The position numbers and the translations under genes are program-made. The notes beneath the pieces are model-generated. The model was not told where the DNA came from, ran no database searches, and worked only from the letters and a program-made list of their open reading frames with translations. From NCBI GenBank assembly GCA_964556075.1, contig CAZKUV010000012.1:1-17552 (forward strand): a stretch of DNA of 17,552 nucleotides, given 5' to 3'. This document shows, piece after piece, positions 1 to 7,378 of the stretch (position 1 is its first letter; every line of letters begins with the position of its first letter). Source of the DNA: JAUIHN01 sp964556075 (GTDB lineage: Bacteria > Patescibacteriota > Saccharimonadia > Saccharimonadales > Saccharimonadaceae).

Positions 1-2661
1 TCCGAGGTAGTCGACGCTCAGGAAAGCGTGCTCCTAACGCTTGAAATCCCGCGCACCAACGACAAATCGGAATTTGCCGCCGAGCAGATGTTCGCCAGTC
101 TTCACGGTATTCTCCGAGACAAGGACGAACTGCGTCGTAACTTTGGCATGCAGGAGCATTTGAGCTTTGAAATCGCGTCGGTCAACGGTAGGATTCAGTT
201 CTTCATTTGGGTGCCAAAAACCCTACAGAGCTTCGTAGAAAGTCAGATTTACTCGCAGTATCCAACCGTGCAGATACATACCGCTGACGAGGACTACGTC
301 ACCCACGAGCGTGACCATAGCGTCGCGTGCACCGCCGAGCTTAATTTAATTGACAGTGAATTCCTCCCGATTAAGACCTTCCAAAGCTTCGAAGTTGACC
401 CGCTCGCCGGTATTACCGGTACGCTCGCCAAGCTCGAAGCCACCGGGGAAGAGCTCTGGATCCAGGTGCTTGTCCGGCCGATCGCCGACGATTGGCATAA
501 GGCGGCTTCGCGCTGGATTGACACGGTCAAAAACGGCAATCCGTTCGGTTTTTTAACGGGGCAGGGTAGTTTCAACTTGTCCTGGCTCGCGGCGCTCGTC
601 ACCGCGCTGTGGCAGCCACCTGAAAACGGCGTTGGCGGTTCCGCGCCCAAAGAATTATCGGACCGTGAGAAAACTCGTATCGCCGAAGCTGAGAAGAAGG
701 CTACCAAGCTTGGATACCAAACCAAGATCAGGTTCGTCTATATAGGTGAGAGCAAGGAAAGCGCCAAGCTACGTCTACAAGGATTAGTTGGAACGTTTAA
801 GCAATTCAACAGCACCAACTTAAACGGCTTCAAGCTGGGCAAAATGAGCTTTCTTAAAGAAGACGTTATTCGCTACCGTGCCCGCCTGTTTGATGACCGT
901 GGCTTCATCCTGAACATCGAGGAGCTAGCTTCGGTTTTCCATCTGCCGCACACCAACGTGGAAACACCGAACATTGTCTGGGCGAGCAGCAAGACCGCCG
1001 AGCCGCCCTCCAAACTCCCAGTCATCACCGGAAACGAAGCGATTGACGAGAATATTAGCGCATTCGGTCTGACGAACTTCCGTGGTATCAACCATCAGTT
1101 CGGCATGCTGAGAACTGACCGATCCAGGCACGTCTACATTATAGGACAAACCGGTACGGGTAAGTCCGGTCTCCTCGAACTATTTACACTTTCGGACATC
1201 TTTCACAATCAGGGATACGCCATTATCGACCCGCACGGCGATTTCGCGATGGACAACCTACGCTTCATACCCGAATCCCGCCTTCAAGACGTCATCTACT
1301 TCAATCCGGCCGACACCGCCTATCCGCTCGGGTTCAACCCGTTGGAAATTACCGACCCATCGCAAAAAAGCAATACCTCGAGCGAAGTCATCGGCGTCTT
1401 AAAGCGCCTCTTCGGCGAAATGTCCTGGGGACCGCGTCTTGAGTACATTCTGCGCTACACACTGCTCGCGCTCCTCGACCGACCGAATGCTACCATGCTG
1501 GATATCACCCGCATGCTGACCGACAAGAAGTTCCGCGAGGAGACCCTGACATACTGTCAGGATACCGTCGTGCTTCAGTTCTGGTGCGTCGAATTCGCCA
1601 GCTGGAACGACAAGTTCACCGCCGAAGCGATCGCGCCGGTACTCAATAAAGTCGGCGCGTTTACCGCTAACCCGGTCATTCGAAATATCATCGGTCAGCC
1701 AAAGTCGACGTTTAATATTCGCGAGATTATGGACAACGGCCAGATTCTTGTCGTTAATCTCTCAAAAGGCCTGCTCGGAGAAGACAACGCCTCCATCCTC
1801 GGCTCGCTGCTCGTAACCAAAATTCAGCTCGCTGCCATGAGCCGAAGCGACATTCCGAACATCAAAGATAGGCGTCCGTTCTATCTCTACGTCGACGAGT
1901 TCCAGAACTTCGCGACCGATAGCTTCGCCACGATTCTATCCGAGGCGCGAAAATATGGTCTCAATCTAACCGTGGCAAACCAGTATATCTCACAGATGAG
2001 CGAAACTGTTCGTGATGCCGTCTTCGGTAACGTCGGCACCATGATAACCTTCCGCGTCTCAGCCGATGACGCCCCGATTCTCTCGAAACAATTCGAACCA
2101 CAATTCGAAGCCCTCGACCTCCTGCAGATGCACAACCGCCATTTCATCCTCAGCATGGTGATAAACGGCGAGAAAACCCCGGCGTTTAGCGCTACCACAT
2201 TGACTCTGCCGACCGCTCCGACCGACAATACTCCGAAGATTGTTGAGAATACGCGGGCACGGTATAGCCGACCTCGCGCCGAAGTTGAAGCTGAGATCGC
2301 CGACGCTATCCGGGTCCCAGCGAACCTTCAGAAGAAAACTCAGGGCGGGCAACAGCCTCAAAAACAAGTCCAGCCGGCCGCTCCATCTCAGGCACCTGCA
2401 CCAGCCGCTCAAGCGCCAACCCAACAAGGCGAAGAAACGCCAAAACCGAAGAGGAAACGTACGAGAAGCAGGAAGAAGAAATCACAGGCAACGATCGACG
2501 CCGCCGAAACCAAACCTCAAACCGAAGCCAAAAGCGAGGAACACCGCGTACGGCCAACGACTGAAATCAAGCCAGAGAAAGCGAAGCAGGTGTCTCCAAA
2601 GAAAGACGACAAACCACAAAAGACGCATCAGGAAGATCCAACCATACTTCGACTCCGCTAA
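1..2661 (+). CDS. VirD4/TraC-like type IV secretion-family DNA-pumping ATPase, 5'-truncated by window edge
   Basis: This is an AAA+/RecA-fold ATPase of the VirD4/TraC/HerA-like (conjugative coupling) superfamily, which drives DNA or protein through a membrane. Numbering from the GTG at 28, Walker A (GQTGTGKS) is at about residues 373-380 and Walker B (VDEFQ) at about 622-626. Between them lies the typical IDPHGD segment, and after Walker B an 'SEARKYGLNL...ANQY' sensor-like stretch. The first ~370 residues are a beta-rich N-terminal region. From about residue 765 to the end the protein becomes a Pro/Ala/Gln- then Lys/Arg/Glu-rich disordered tail with a strongly basic patch (KPKRKRTRSRKKKSQ). 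The frame is open from base 1 and the upstream residues read as protein (EVVDAQES), so the GTG at 28 is probably internal and the real start, perhaps with a membrane anchor, lies outside the window. No relaxase or other mating-pair gene is in view, so the substrate is unknown. The superfamily call is firm; the exact role is not. Confidence 0.85.
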   Translation, partial: SEVVDAQESVLLTLEIPRTNDKSEFAAEQMFASLHGILRDKDELRRNFGMQEHLSFEIASVNGRIQFFIWVPKTLQSFVESQIYSQYPTVQIHTADEDYVTHERDHSVACTAELNLIDSEFLPIKTFQSFEVDPLAGITGTLAKLEATGEELWIQVLVRPIADDWHKAASRWIDTVKNGNPFGFLTGQGSFNLSWLAALVTALWQPPENGVGGSAPKELSDREKTRIAEAEKKATKLGYQTKIRFVYIGESKESAKLRLQGLVGTFKQFNSTNLNGFKLGKMSFLKEDVIRYRARLFDDRGFILNIEELASVFHLPHTNVETPNIVWASSKTAEPPSKLPVITGNEAIDENISAFGLTNFRGINHQFGMLRTDRSRHVYIIGQTGTGKSGLLELFTLSDIFHNQGYAIIDPHGDFAMDNLRFIPESRLQDVIYFNPADTAYPLGFNPLEITDPSQKSNTSSEVIGVLKRLFGEMSWGPRLEYILRYTLLALLDRPNATMLDITRMLTDKKFREETLTYCQDTVVLQFWCVEFASWNDKFTAEAIAPVLNKVGAFTANPVIRNIIGQPKSTFNIREIMDNGQILVVNLSKGLLGEDNASILGSLLVTKIQLAAMSRSDIPNIKDRRPFYLYVDEFQNFATDSFATILSEARKYGLNLTVANQYISQMSETVRDAVFGNVGTMITFRVSADDAPILSKQFEPQFEALDLLQMHNRHFILSMVINGEKTPAFSATTLTLPTAPTDNTPKIVENTRARYSRPRAEVEAEIADAIRVPANLQKKTQGGQQPQKQVQPAAPSQAPAPAAQAPTQQGEETPKPKRKRTRSRKKKSQATIDAAETKPQTEAKSEEHRVRPTTEIKPEKAKQVSPKKDDKPQKTHQEDPTILRLR

Positions 2662-2690
2662 TTGCTTTACAGTAGTAAATATGGTATAGT
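2662..2690 (+). promoter_or_regulatory. Candidate sigma-70-type promoter for the acidic helical protein
   Basis: TTGCTT (2662-2667), a 17-nt spacer and TATAGT (2685-2690) make a good -35/-10 pair directly after the upstream stop codon, predicting a start near 2697. An alternative -10, TATAAC (2704-2709), ends 6 nt before the GTG at 2716, a leaderless layout, but it has no matching -35. Confidence 0.5.
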
Positions 2691-2715
2691 TTTCTAAATA
2701 CTGTATAACCATGTA

Positions 2716-3891
2716 GTGCCCCACATATCCCGAATGTATACACCATACGAGCGCGAACCGAAAAGACCGCGGAATAAATTCACTGACGCCTTAACCCATT
2801 TACTTAGAGAAAGTCCTTGGGTCGACGACCGGTTCGACGATATGAGGGCCGCTAAACAACTGCGTGAATACACCAGAAATCCAAACACCCAAACCTTTAA
2901 CGAGCTCTACGACCTTGTCACGTTTGCGGATAATGACATCAGGCAGTCGATTCACGCCATCACCGCGTATTACGACAAAGACGAGGACCGCGAGCTACTC
3001 GAGGCAGACTACACCGAAGCGGTCGAGGAGATTATTACGGATATCGACTCGTATGACCTCGCCCACATTGCCAGAACCATTCATCTCGCACTCAAGACAT
3101 CAGATTGGCAGTTCGTACACGCCGTAGAGACACTTAACACTAAACTTACCGACAGTTACGGACACCTGCCAGAGGACGTCCGCCAACAAATCTACGGCTT
3201 TCACGACGCTCAAGCGGCAATTCATCTCTACATGTTCGCGTACATGAACGCCAGGGAAGGGGCGATGAGTCACGCCGGAGGCTCCGACTCACTTCATTTA
3301 GAAGACAGTACGGAACTCGAGCGGTACGATGCTTCCTTTGATTCATCACTCGATGAACGGGAGGATGAAGAAACGCCTAATACAAACATTTCACTTGCGC
3401 TTGAACTGCTACTCGATAGAAGATCATACAACGTAGAAGAGGACGTCGACGATACCATCGCAGAACGGTTATATAAGTTAACAGCCGACCCAGCTGATGA
3501 TACGCTCGCCGACGCCATCCTAGAGGAAATACTTTCGGATACCGATGACGTTAAGGTTCATATTGACATCGCGGTGTCGGATATACAAAGCAAGGATTCG
3601 GACACCGCCCGCTCGGACTATATTGCGAGTCTCGCTAGCTTTATCGAAAACAGGAATGACGACTTCAGTACGCTTCTTACGCTAAACGCGGTAAAGTTAG
3701 CGAAGAAGCTCAAGGCATGGGAACTTACCGACTCCGTCGACGAGCTTCTTACCAATATCGAGCCGCTCCTAGCTAACGACGAAGAAGGCAAAGTGTTCCT
3801 CCTCTTAGTTGAGGCGGCCACGCAGTTTAAAGCAGACATGGAATACGACCGGCTGCGTGTATTCCGAGATTTTATTAACTCATTGGATTAA
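2716..3891 (+). CDS. Acidic all-helical protein of unknown function (391 aa)
   Basis: I do not recognise this family. The protein is soluble (no signal peptide or membrane segment) and very rich in Asp and Glu. It is predicted by eye to be almost entirely alpha-helical, with loosely repeating units of roughly 35-45 residues (for example around DVKVHIDIAVSDIQ and TLLTLNAVKLAKKLK), suggesting a helical-repeat scaffold. A more acidic, Ser/Asp-rich stretch at about residues 190-225 may be a linker between two helical halves. The start is uncertain: GTG at 2716 fits a TATAAC box 6 nt upstream, while ATG at 2734 gives a 385-residue protein. Neither has a Shine-Dalgarno. It follows the DNA-pumping ATPase by 54 bp but seems to have its own promoter. 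Its acidity beside the ATPase's basic tail suggests, without proof, that the two interact. Confidence 0.8.
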   Translation: MPHISRMYTPYEREPKRPRNKFTDALTHLLRESPWVDDRFDDMRAAKQLREYTRNPNTQTFNELYDLVTFADNDIRQSIHAITAYYDKDEDRELLEADYTEAVEEIITDIDSYDLAHIARTIHLALKTSDWQFVHAVETLNTKLTDSYGHLPEDVRQQIYGFHDAQAAIHLYMFAYMNAREGAMSHAGGSDSLHLEDSTELERYDASFDSSLDEREDEETPNTNISLALELLLDRRSYNVEEDVDDTIAERLYKLTADPADDTLADAILEEILSDTDDVKVHIDIAVSDIQSKDSDTARSDYIASLASFIENRNDDFSTLLTLNAVKLAKKLKAWELTDSVDELLTNIEPLLANDEEGKVFLLLVEAATQFKADMEYDRLRVFRDFINSLD

Positions 3892-3899
3892 GACCGAAG

Positions 3900-3916
3900 C
3901 AGGGGACTTTCTCCTG
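3900..3916 (+). terminator. Weak hairpin after the helical-protein gene
   Basis: A 7-bp stem with one G-U pair (3900-3906 with 3910-3916) and a 3-nt loop is followed only by ATTTG rather than a real U-tract. It lies 9 nt past the stop and just before the pilin promoter candidate, so it could be an inefficient terminator. Confidence 0.25.
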
Positions 3917-3918
3917 AT

Positions 3919-3947
3919 TTGCCCCGCAATTCTACCTGTGCTACCCT
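3919..3947 (+). promoter_or_regulatory. Candidate promoter of the pilin gene
   Basis: TTGCCC (3919-3924), a 17-nt spacer and TACCCT (3942-3947) with an extended-10 TG one base upstream (TGC-TACCCT). Transcription would start at about 3953-3954, which is the A of the pilin ATG, so the message would be leaderless. The -10 hexamer matches consensus at only three positions, which is the weak point. Confidence 0.35.
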
Positions 3948-3953
3948 TGAAGA

Positions 3954-4469
3954 ATGAGAAGAAGCACAAGCGGTTTCACGATAGTGGAACTTCTGATAGT
4001 CATCGTCGTTATCGCGATTCTCGCAGCCGTTTCTGTGGTCGCCTACACGGGCATCCAAAACAGAGCGAATGACTCAGCCATCCAATCGGATCTCCGTAAT
4101 CTCTCTATGAAAGTAAACGAGTATTACGCGTTACACGGCGAGTATCCAGCAGGTGGCGGCAACCCACAACCCGCTTTTTTCTCGGGTATCCGTTTCGCAC
4201 CCAGCAAAAACGCATACTACAAGGGCGTAAATAACCTATATTACTGCGGCATTCCTTCAGGCAGCAACGCTGGGTATGGCGTCGCAGCCAGAAGCGCCTC
4301 AGGTAAGATTTTTGCAATCGTCAATGGCAGTTTCTTTACGTACCCGAACACGACTTGGAGTACAAATACTGTCATCTGCGGCAACCTCGGCATCAATACG
4401 TCTGATCCTCTATATAACTTCGCCTGGGGTCAAACAACCGCCAACGCGTGGAACGGTTGGATCGACTAA
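3954..4469 (+). CDS. Type IV prepilin-like protein (171 aa)
   Basis: The N-terminus is a textbook type IV prepilin: a short basic leader (MRRSTSG), a cleavage site after Gly7, the motif FTIVEL with Glu at mature position +5, then about 18 hydrophobic residues forming the N-terminal helix that packs in the pilus core and anchors the subunit in the membrane before assembly. A longer amphipathic helix (about residues 31-57) leads into a Gly/Asn/Tyr-rich globular domain typical of pseudopilin and major-pilin heads. Two cysteines (near CGIPSG and VICGN) could form the C-terminal disulfide loop. The start is forced, because an in-frame TGA sits one codon upstream (3948-3950) and no Shine-Dalgarno is present. 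No prepilin peptidase, PilB or PilC is nearby, so assembly must depend on genes elsewhere. In Saccharibacteria type IV pili are linked to twitching and host contact. Whether this is a major or minor pilin cannot be told. Confidence 0.92.
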   Translation: MRRSTSGFTIVELLIVIVVIAILAAVSVVAYTGIQNRANDSAIQSDLRNLSMKVNEYYALHGEYPAGGGNPQPAFFSGIRFAPSKNAYYKGVNNLYYCGIPSGSNAGYGVAARSASGKIFAIVNGSFFTYPNTTWSTNTVICGNLGINTSDPLYNFAWGQTTANAWNGWID

Positions 4470-4531
4470 TGTACACACTTGGCATAATTGATTGGCTTAT
4501 ATAGTTCCTTCTCTATACGGTCGAGGAATCA

Positions 4532-4554
4532 ACAGGGAAAGAGTTATTCCCTGT
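4532..4554 (+). terminator. Perfect 8-bp hairpin downstream of the pilin gene
   Basis: ACAGGGAA (4532-4539) pairs perfectly with TTCCCTGT (4547-4554) across a 7-nt loop, 62 nt after the pilin stop. There is no following T-run (GCGTGAATTG), so if it ends pilin transcription it is not a classical intrinsic terminator. It may instead protect the 3' end. Confidence 0.3.
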
Positions 4555-5011
4555 GCGTGAATTGTCAGGCATAATATTCTGTTCGACCAAAATAGAACAT
4601 ATTTGGAACGTTTGAGATACCCAGCCAGGCAGATTGGTTTGAATTATTACATCCAGTAACAATCTGAAATATTCACGAATTCATAAAAAACCAACACGTA
4701 GACCAAGGCAAGGCACAAAGCCAATCGAAATAGGGACATGGCACAAAGAAGGGCGGAAATACAATTCAACCAGGCGAAAAAATGAAAGAACAATACAAAA
4801 AGGGAGTACTAAGTTAAATATAAATTATGGGTCGCACAATGTACCTTTTACGACGTTGGATATGGCTATATAAGATGAATATAGACCCATCCGACTACGG
4901 CCAATAATCATGGGTTAAGCCGCCTGAGAGAGTAGTACTGCCGTCTTACATAGTACATACTCACTTATCGCATTACGATTAACATGTAACGTACATATCA
5001 TTCATGGACGA

Positions 5012-5073
5012 CTACGACCGACCCAGGCCGGTAAGCCAGACACCGGAGCGCGTGTCAGCCACACTCGTCGTAG
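5012..5073. other. GC-rich cloverleaf-like folded island
   Basis: A closing stem CTACGAC/GTCGTAG (5012-5018 with 5067-5073) encloses two further hairpins: CCGGT/ACCGG (5028-5032 with 5042-5046) and GTGT/ACAC (5052-5055 with 5061-5064). At 62 nt it is too short for a tRNA and lacks the T-loop consensus. It stands out as a GC-rich block in an AT-rich spacer and could be a small structured RNA, a tRNA remnant or a bidirectional stop signal. Confidence 0.3.
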
Positions 5074-5075
5074 AT

Positions 5076-5084
5076 TTATCCACA
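5076..5084 (+). promoter_or_regulatory. Perfect DnaA-box consensus TTATCCACA
   Basis: The 9-mer TTATCCACA matches the DnaA-box consensus exactly, 2 nt from the GC-rich island and 2 nt before an AT-rich direct repeat. I did not spot a second perfect copy nearby, so a replication origin is not supported on this alone. Confidence 0.35.
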
Positions 5085-5086
5085 AA

Positions 5087-5122
5087 GATATTTTGACTTT
5101 TTTTGTTTATGATATTTTGACT
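5087..5122 (+). repeat. Two-copy 12-bp direct repeat GATATTTTGACT
   Basis: GATATTTTGACT occurs at 5087-5098 and again at 5111-5122, exactly 24 bp apart start to start, separated by a T-rich 12-mer. The copies share one helical face only roughly (24 bp is about 2.3 turns). No protein binding this repeat is recognised. Confidence 0.6.
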
Positions 5123-5275
5123 ATGCTTTTCCCCACTTCTCTACCTCTCTTCCCTCCGATTTGCTTTTTTGTTGTTTCTGTTCCCTAGTATAGTTTTTTG
5201 CCCTATTCTACAATCGAACAGAATTAGAACATTTAGCATTCCCCGCTTTGTCCATTCTTTTTCACGCTACGGACG

Positions 5276-6196
5276 CTACCTATAGAATGCCCTGCCGCTG
5301 ACTCGGACATCGACATATTCCGGGGTTAGTTCCCTCGCCTGCATCCACTGGTGGGCGCGTACCATATCTTCGACGCCCTCCCCTGCCGGACGGTCGCTCG
5401 TAAACTTGAACGGATACCCGACACCCTCGACATAGACATTAATCTGACGAGTCATACCCTCGGGAATCACGATATTCGTAATAGTGTAGCCTTGTGCTTT
5501 GGCAAGCCCAATCACTTGACCGATAAAGCCCATAAACCGATTGCTCATCACCGTTTGTCCAGAGGAAGCGGTAAGCCCGCTCTGATCGCTTATCTGCAGA
5601 GAGGGCGACGAGAAATAATTCCGCTCGAACGGAATTCCTTCGGCGTCAACATAGAGCTGTTGACCCCCGATCTCCCAAGAGGCGATTGGTTCTCTGAAGC
5701 TAACTTCGAACAGAGACTTACCAAATCCCGCCGACCCCCGAAGCGTCACATTCTTTACCTCGGGAGCGACGCTTTGTACATATCTGCGCAGGGTATCAAT
5801 GTTTGTGAACATTCGCCAACGCTCGCTAAGATGTTCGGAGAAGTACCCGTCGATCGCTTCGGCGTATACATTGTCAGGACGAATCGACGCGTCAGGTGTC
5901 ACGATGACGACAGGGTCGGCCGTAAACTGGCTAACCAGCACGTAGAGCATCGTCGATACTAGACAGACCGCCAGAAAAATAGCCGAGAGCTTACGGCGTT
6001 TCCGACTCAACTCATGCGCGTGTACCCTGGGCGACTTAAGGTCTGCTTGAAATTCTCCCGACGAACGAATAGCCGACGAGATACTACCCGTCAGCGTCCG
6101 CCCGCGGCGGAACGTGTCACTATCCTGAATAGCATCGCTTTTCATAGAGCTGCGACGTTCAGGGACTGCCGGTTCGGAACGCTTAAAGAGTCTCAT
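5276..6196 (-). CDS. ftsQ: Cell division protein FtsQ/DivIB
   Basis: FtsQ/DivIB is a bitopic membrane protein that links early and late divisome proteins and regulates septal peptidoglycan synthesis. The 306-residue product has a long basic and Ser-rich cytoplasmic N-terminus (about 1-70, ending in RKRRK), a single transmembrane helix at about 71-90, then an extracytoplasmic part whose first ~70 residues fit a POTRA domain, followed by the FtsQ beta domain (around REPIASWEI and LYVDAEGIPF). The phrase 'V.V.FREP.A.W.....LYVD..G..F' is characteristic of the family. It begins 21 bp after murG with no visible Shine-Dalgarno and is the last gene of the operon. ftsA and ftsZ, which often follow, are absent. 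A 7-bp direct repeat (CGCTACG/CGCTACC) lies at its 3' end. Confidence 0.87.
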   Translation of the reverse strand: MRLFKRSEPAVPERRSSMKSDAIQDSDTFRRGRTLTGSISSAIRSSGEFQADLKSPRVHAHELSRKRRKLSAIFLAVCLVSTMLYVLVSQFTADPVVIVTPDASIRPDNVYAEAIDGYFSEHLSERWRMFTNIDTLRRYVQSVAPEVKNVTLRGSAGFGKSLFEVSFREPIASWEIGGQQLYVDAEGIPFERNYFSSPSLQISDQSGLTASSGQTVMSNRFMGFIGQVIGLAKAQGYTITNIVIPEGMTRQINVYVEGVGYPFKFTSDRPAGEGVEDMVRAHQWMQARELTPEYVDVRVSGRAFYR

Positions 6197-6217
6197 GCTA
6201 GTGGTATTGTAACAAAC

Positions 6218-7378
6218 TTATGCTTTCCTGGCTGCGGCGAGCAGCAGCTTAGCTACGTCCTCAGCCGCCTTCGGCTTGGCGTAGGTATAGAAGGTTTCCT
6301 GCATGTACCGGAGTTTTTCTTCGTCGCCAAGTAGTTCTGAGACGGTCTCAACGAGAATTGCCGGACATTCAACAAGCGCCTCTTCGTCAAGCACTTTAAC
6401 GGCACCGTTTTCGGCAAAGGCTGCGGCATTCTTTAGTTGGTGACCCCCCGTTAGGAAAGCATTCGGAACAAGTATGGTCGGCTTCGCCAGAGCCGCTAGT
6501 TCCATGATGGTCGTCGCCCCGGCTCGAGCCACAACGATGTCAGCGGCGCCAAGCACCTTTGCCATACCGCCGCTAATGAACGCTTTCAGTTGGAACTGAG
6601 GATCGTCCTTGGGCACTCGTGGAGCGAGCTCGTCATACTGACCAGTTCCGGAAATGAGGAGAACGGACGTAACTGGCAGTAATGCGTCTAACGCGGCGAC
6701 TACAGAGTCGTTCAATCGTTTAGCGCCGAGTCCTCCGCCAGTCACGACAAGCAGTGGTCTATTCTCGTCAAAGCCGAGCTCTCGCTTCATATCTTGGCGC
6801 TGCTCATTAGAAATCGGGGTAAAATCGGACGAGATGGGTATACCGACATAGTGCGCCTTATCTTTTGGGTATGGATAGTTATGGAGCGGGGCGCCGGTCG
6901 CGATATAGGTCGCGCCGGACGCGAGCAATCGGTTTGTTAGCCCCGGATGAGCGTCAGAGTCATGAATGACCAAAGGAATTCGCAGTAGCTGCGCGGCTTT
7001 TCCGACCGGCAGGCACACATACCCTCCCTTAGTGAAGACGACATCGGGACGCCACAAAATAAGTTTCATGAGACTCTCAATAAACCCGGCGGCAACGAGG
7101 AACAGGTCCCTGATATTCGGCAGCACGATTGAAATCGGTCGAAGCAGTTGCTTCCATAGCGGTAGCGTGTGATAACGACGTAATTTGCCGGCCAGAATCG
7201 TCTCGACGGGTATCGCTTCGTCGAAATGTCCCATGATACTCCGTGCTTGCGGTGCGAAGGTACGATCGCACCAGAAACGGATGTCAGCGTCGGGTTGCTG
7301 CTTCCTAAGCTCTCGTAATACTGCGACGACTGGCGTAACGTGTCCGCCCGATCCCCCGCCTACTGCCAGAATTTTCAC
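6218..7378 (-). CDS. murG: UDP-GlcNAc:undecaprenyl-PP-MurNAc-pentapeptide GlcNAc transferase MurG
   Basis: MurG adds GlcNAc to lipid I to make lipid II on the cytoplasmic face of the membrane. The protein (386 aa, slightly longer than usual) is a GT-B fold glycosyltransferase of family GT28. The N-terminal glycine-rich loop is GGGSGGHVTP (residues 7-16), the segment FTKGGYVCLP and the HDSDAHPGLTNR region follow, a second Gly-rich loop (TGGGLGAKRL) begins the C-terminal domain, and a donor-binding GATTIMELAA / GGHQLKNA region lies near the end. The start is GTG at 7378, fixed by a strong GGAGG at 7385-7389 six nt upstream. This places the first 74 bp of murG inside the end of ftsW. Its position next to ftsW and mraY, which make or use the same lipid intermediates, is typical of the dcw cluster. 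Confidence 0.96.
   Translation of the reverse strand: MKILAVGGGSGGHVTPVVAVLRELRKQQPDADIRFWCDRTFAPQARSIMGHFDEAIPVETILAGKLRRYHTLPLWKQLLRPISIVLPNIRDLFLVAAGFIESLMKLILWRPDVVFTKGGYVCLPVGKAAQLLRIPLVIHDSDAHPGLTNRLLASGATYIATGAPLHNYPYPKDKAHYVGIPISSDFTPISNEQRQDMKRELGFDENRPLLVVTGGGLGAKRLNDSVVAALDALLPVTSVLLISGTGQYDELAPRVPKDDPQFQLKAFISGGMAKVLGAADIVVARAGATTIMELAALAKPTILVPNAFLTGGHQLKNAAAFAENGAVKVLDEEALVECPAILVETVSELLGDEEKLRYMQETFYTYAKPKAAEDVAKLLLAAARKA

Larger units (their letters stand above)
4470..5275 (+). other. 806-bp non-coding spacer between convergent transcription units
   Basis: No convincing gene was found. The left half is AT-rich, with an A/purine-rich stretch at about 4680-4815. From about 5120 to 5210 the + strand is a C/T-rich pyrimidine tract. 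Near the middle are a possible 26-codon ORF (4827-4907), with no nearby ribosome site, and an inverted pair ATGGGTC/GACCCAT (4827-4833 with 4884-4890). Listed separately are an 8-bp hairpin, a GC-rich folded island, a DnaA-box consensus and a 12-bp direct repeat. No strong U-tracted terminator for ftsQ was seen. Base composition differs clearly from the flanking genes. Confidence 0.7.

Noticed and set aside
4827..4907. Possible 26-codon ORF (MGRTMYLLRRWIWLYK...) in the convergent spacer
   Set aside because: Hydrophobic and intriguing, but there is no ribosome site at a workable distance and no clear promoter; length alone is compatible with chance.
5012..5073. tRNA gene
   Set aside because: The acceptor-like 7-bp stem is present, but the span is only 62 nt and there is no GGTTCRA-type T-loop or credible anticodon arm.
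5076..5122. Replication origin (oriC)
   Set aside because: Only one perfect DnaA box, no dnaA/dnaN nearby, and a position between convergent operons; kept as a lead, not as an origin.
5351..5962. 203-codon open frame on the plus strand
   Set aside because: Antisense to ftsQ, with no recognisable domain, promoter or ribosome site.
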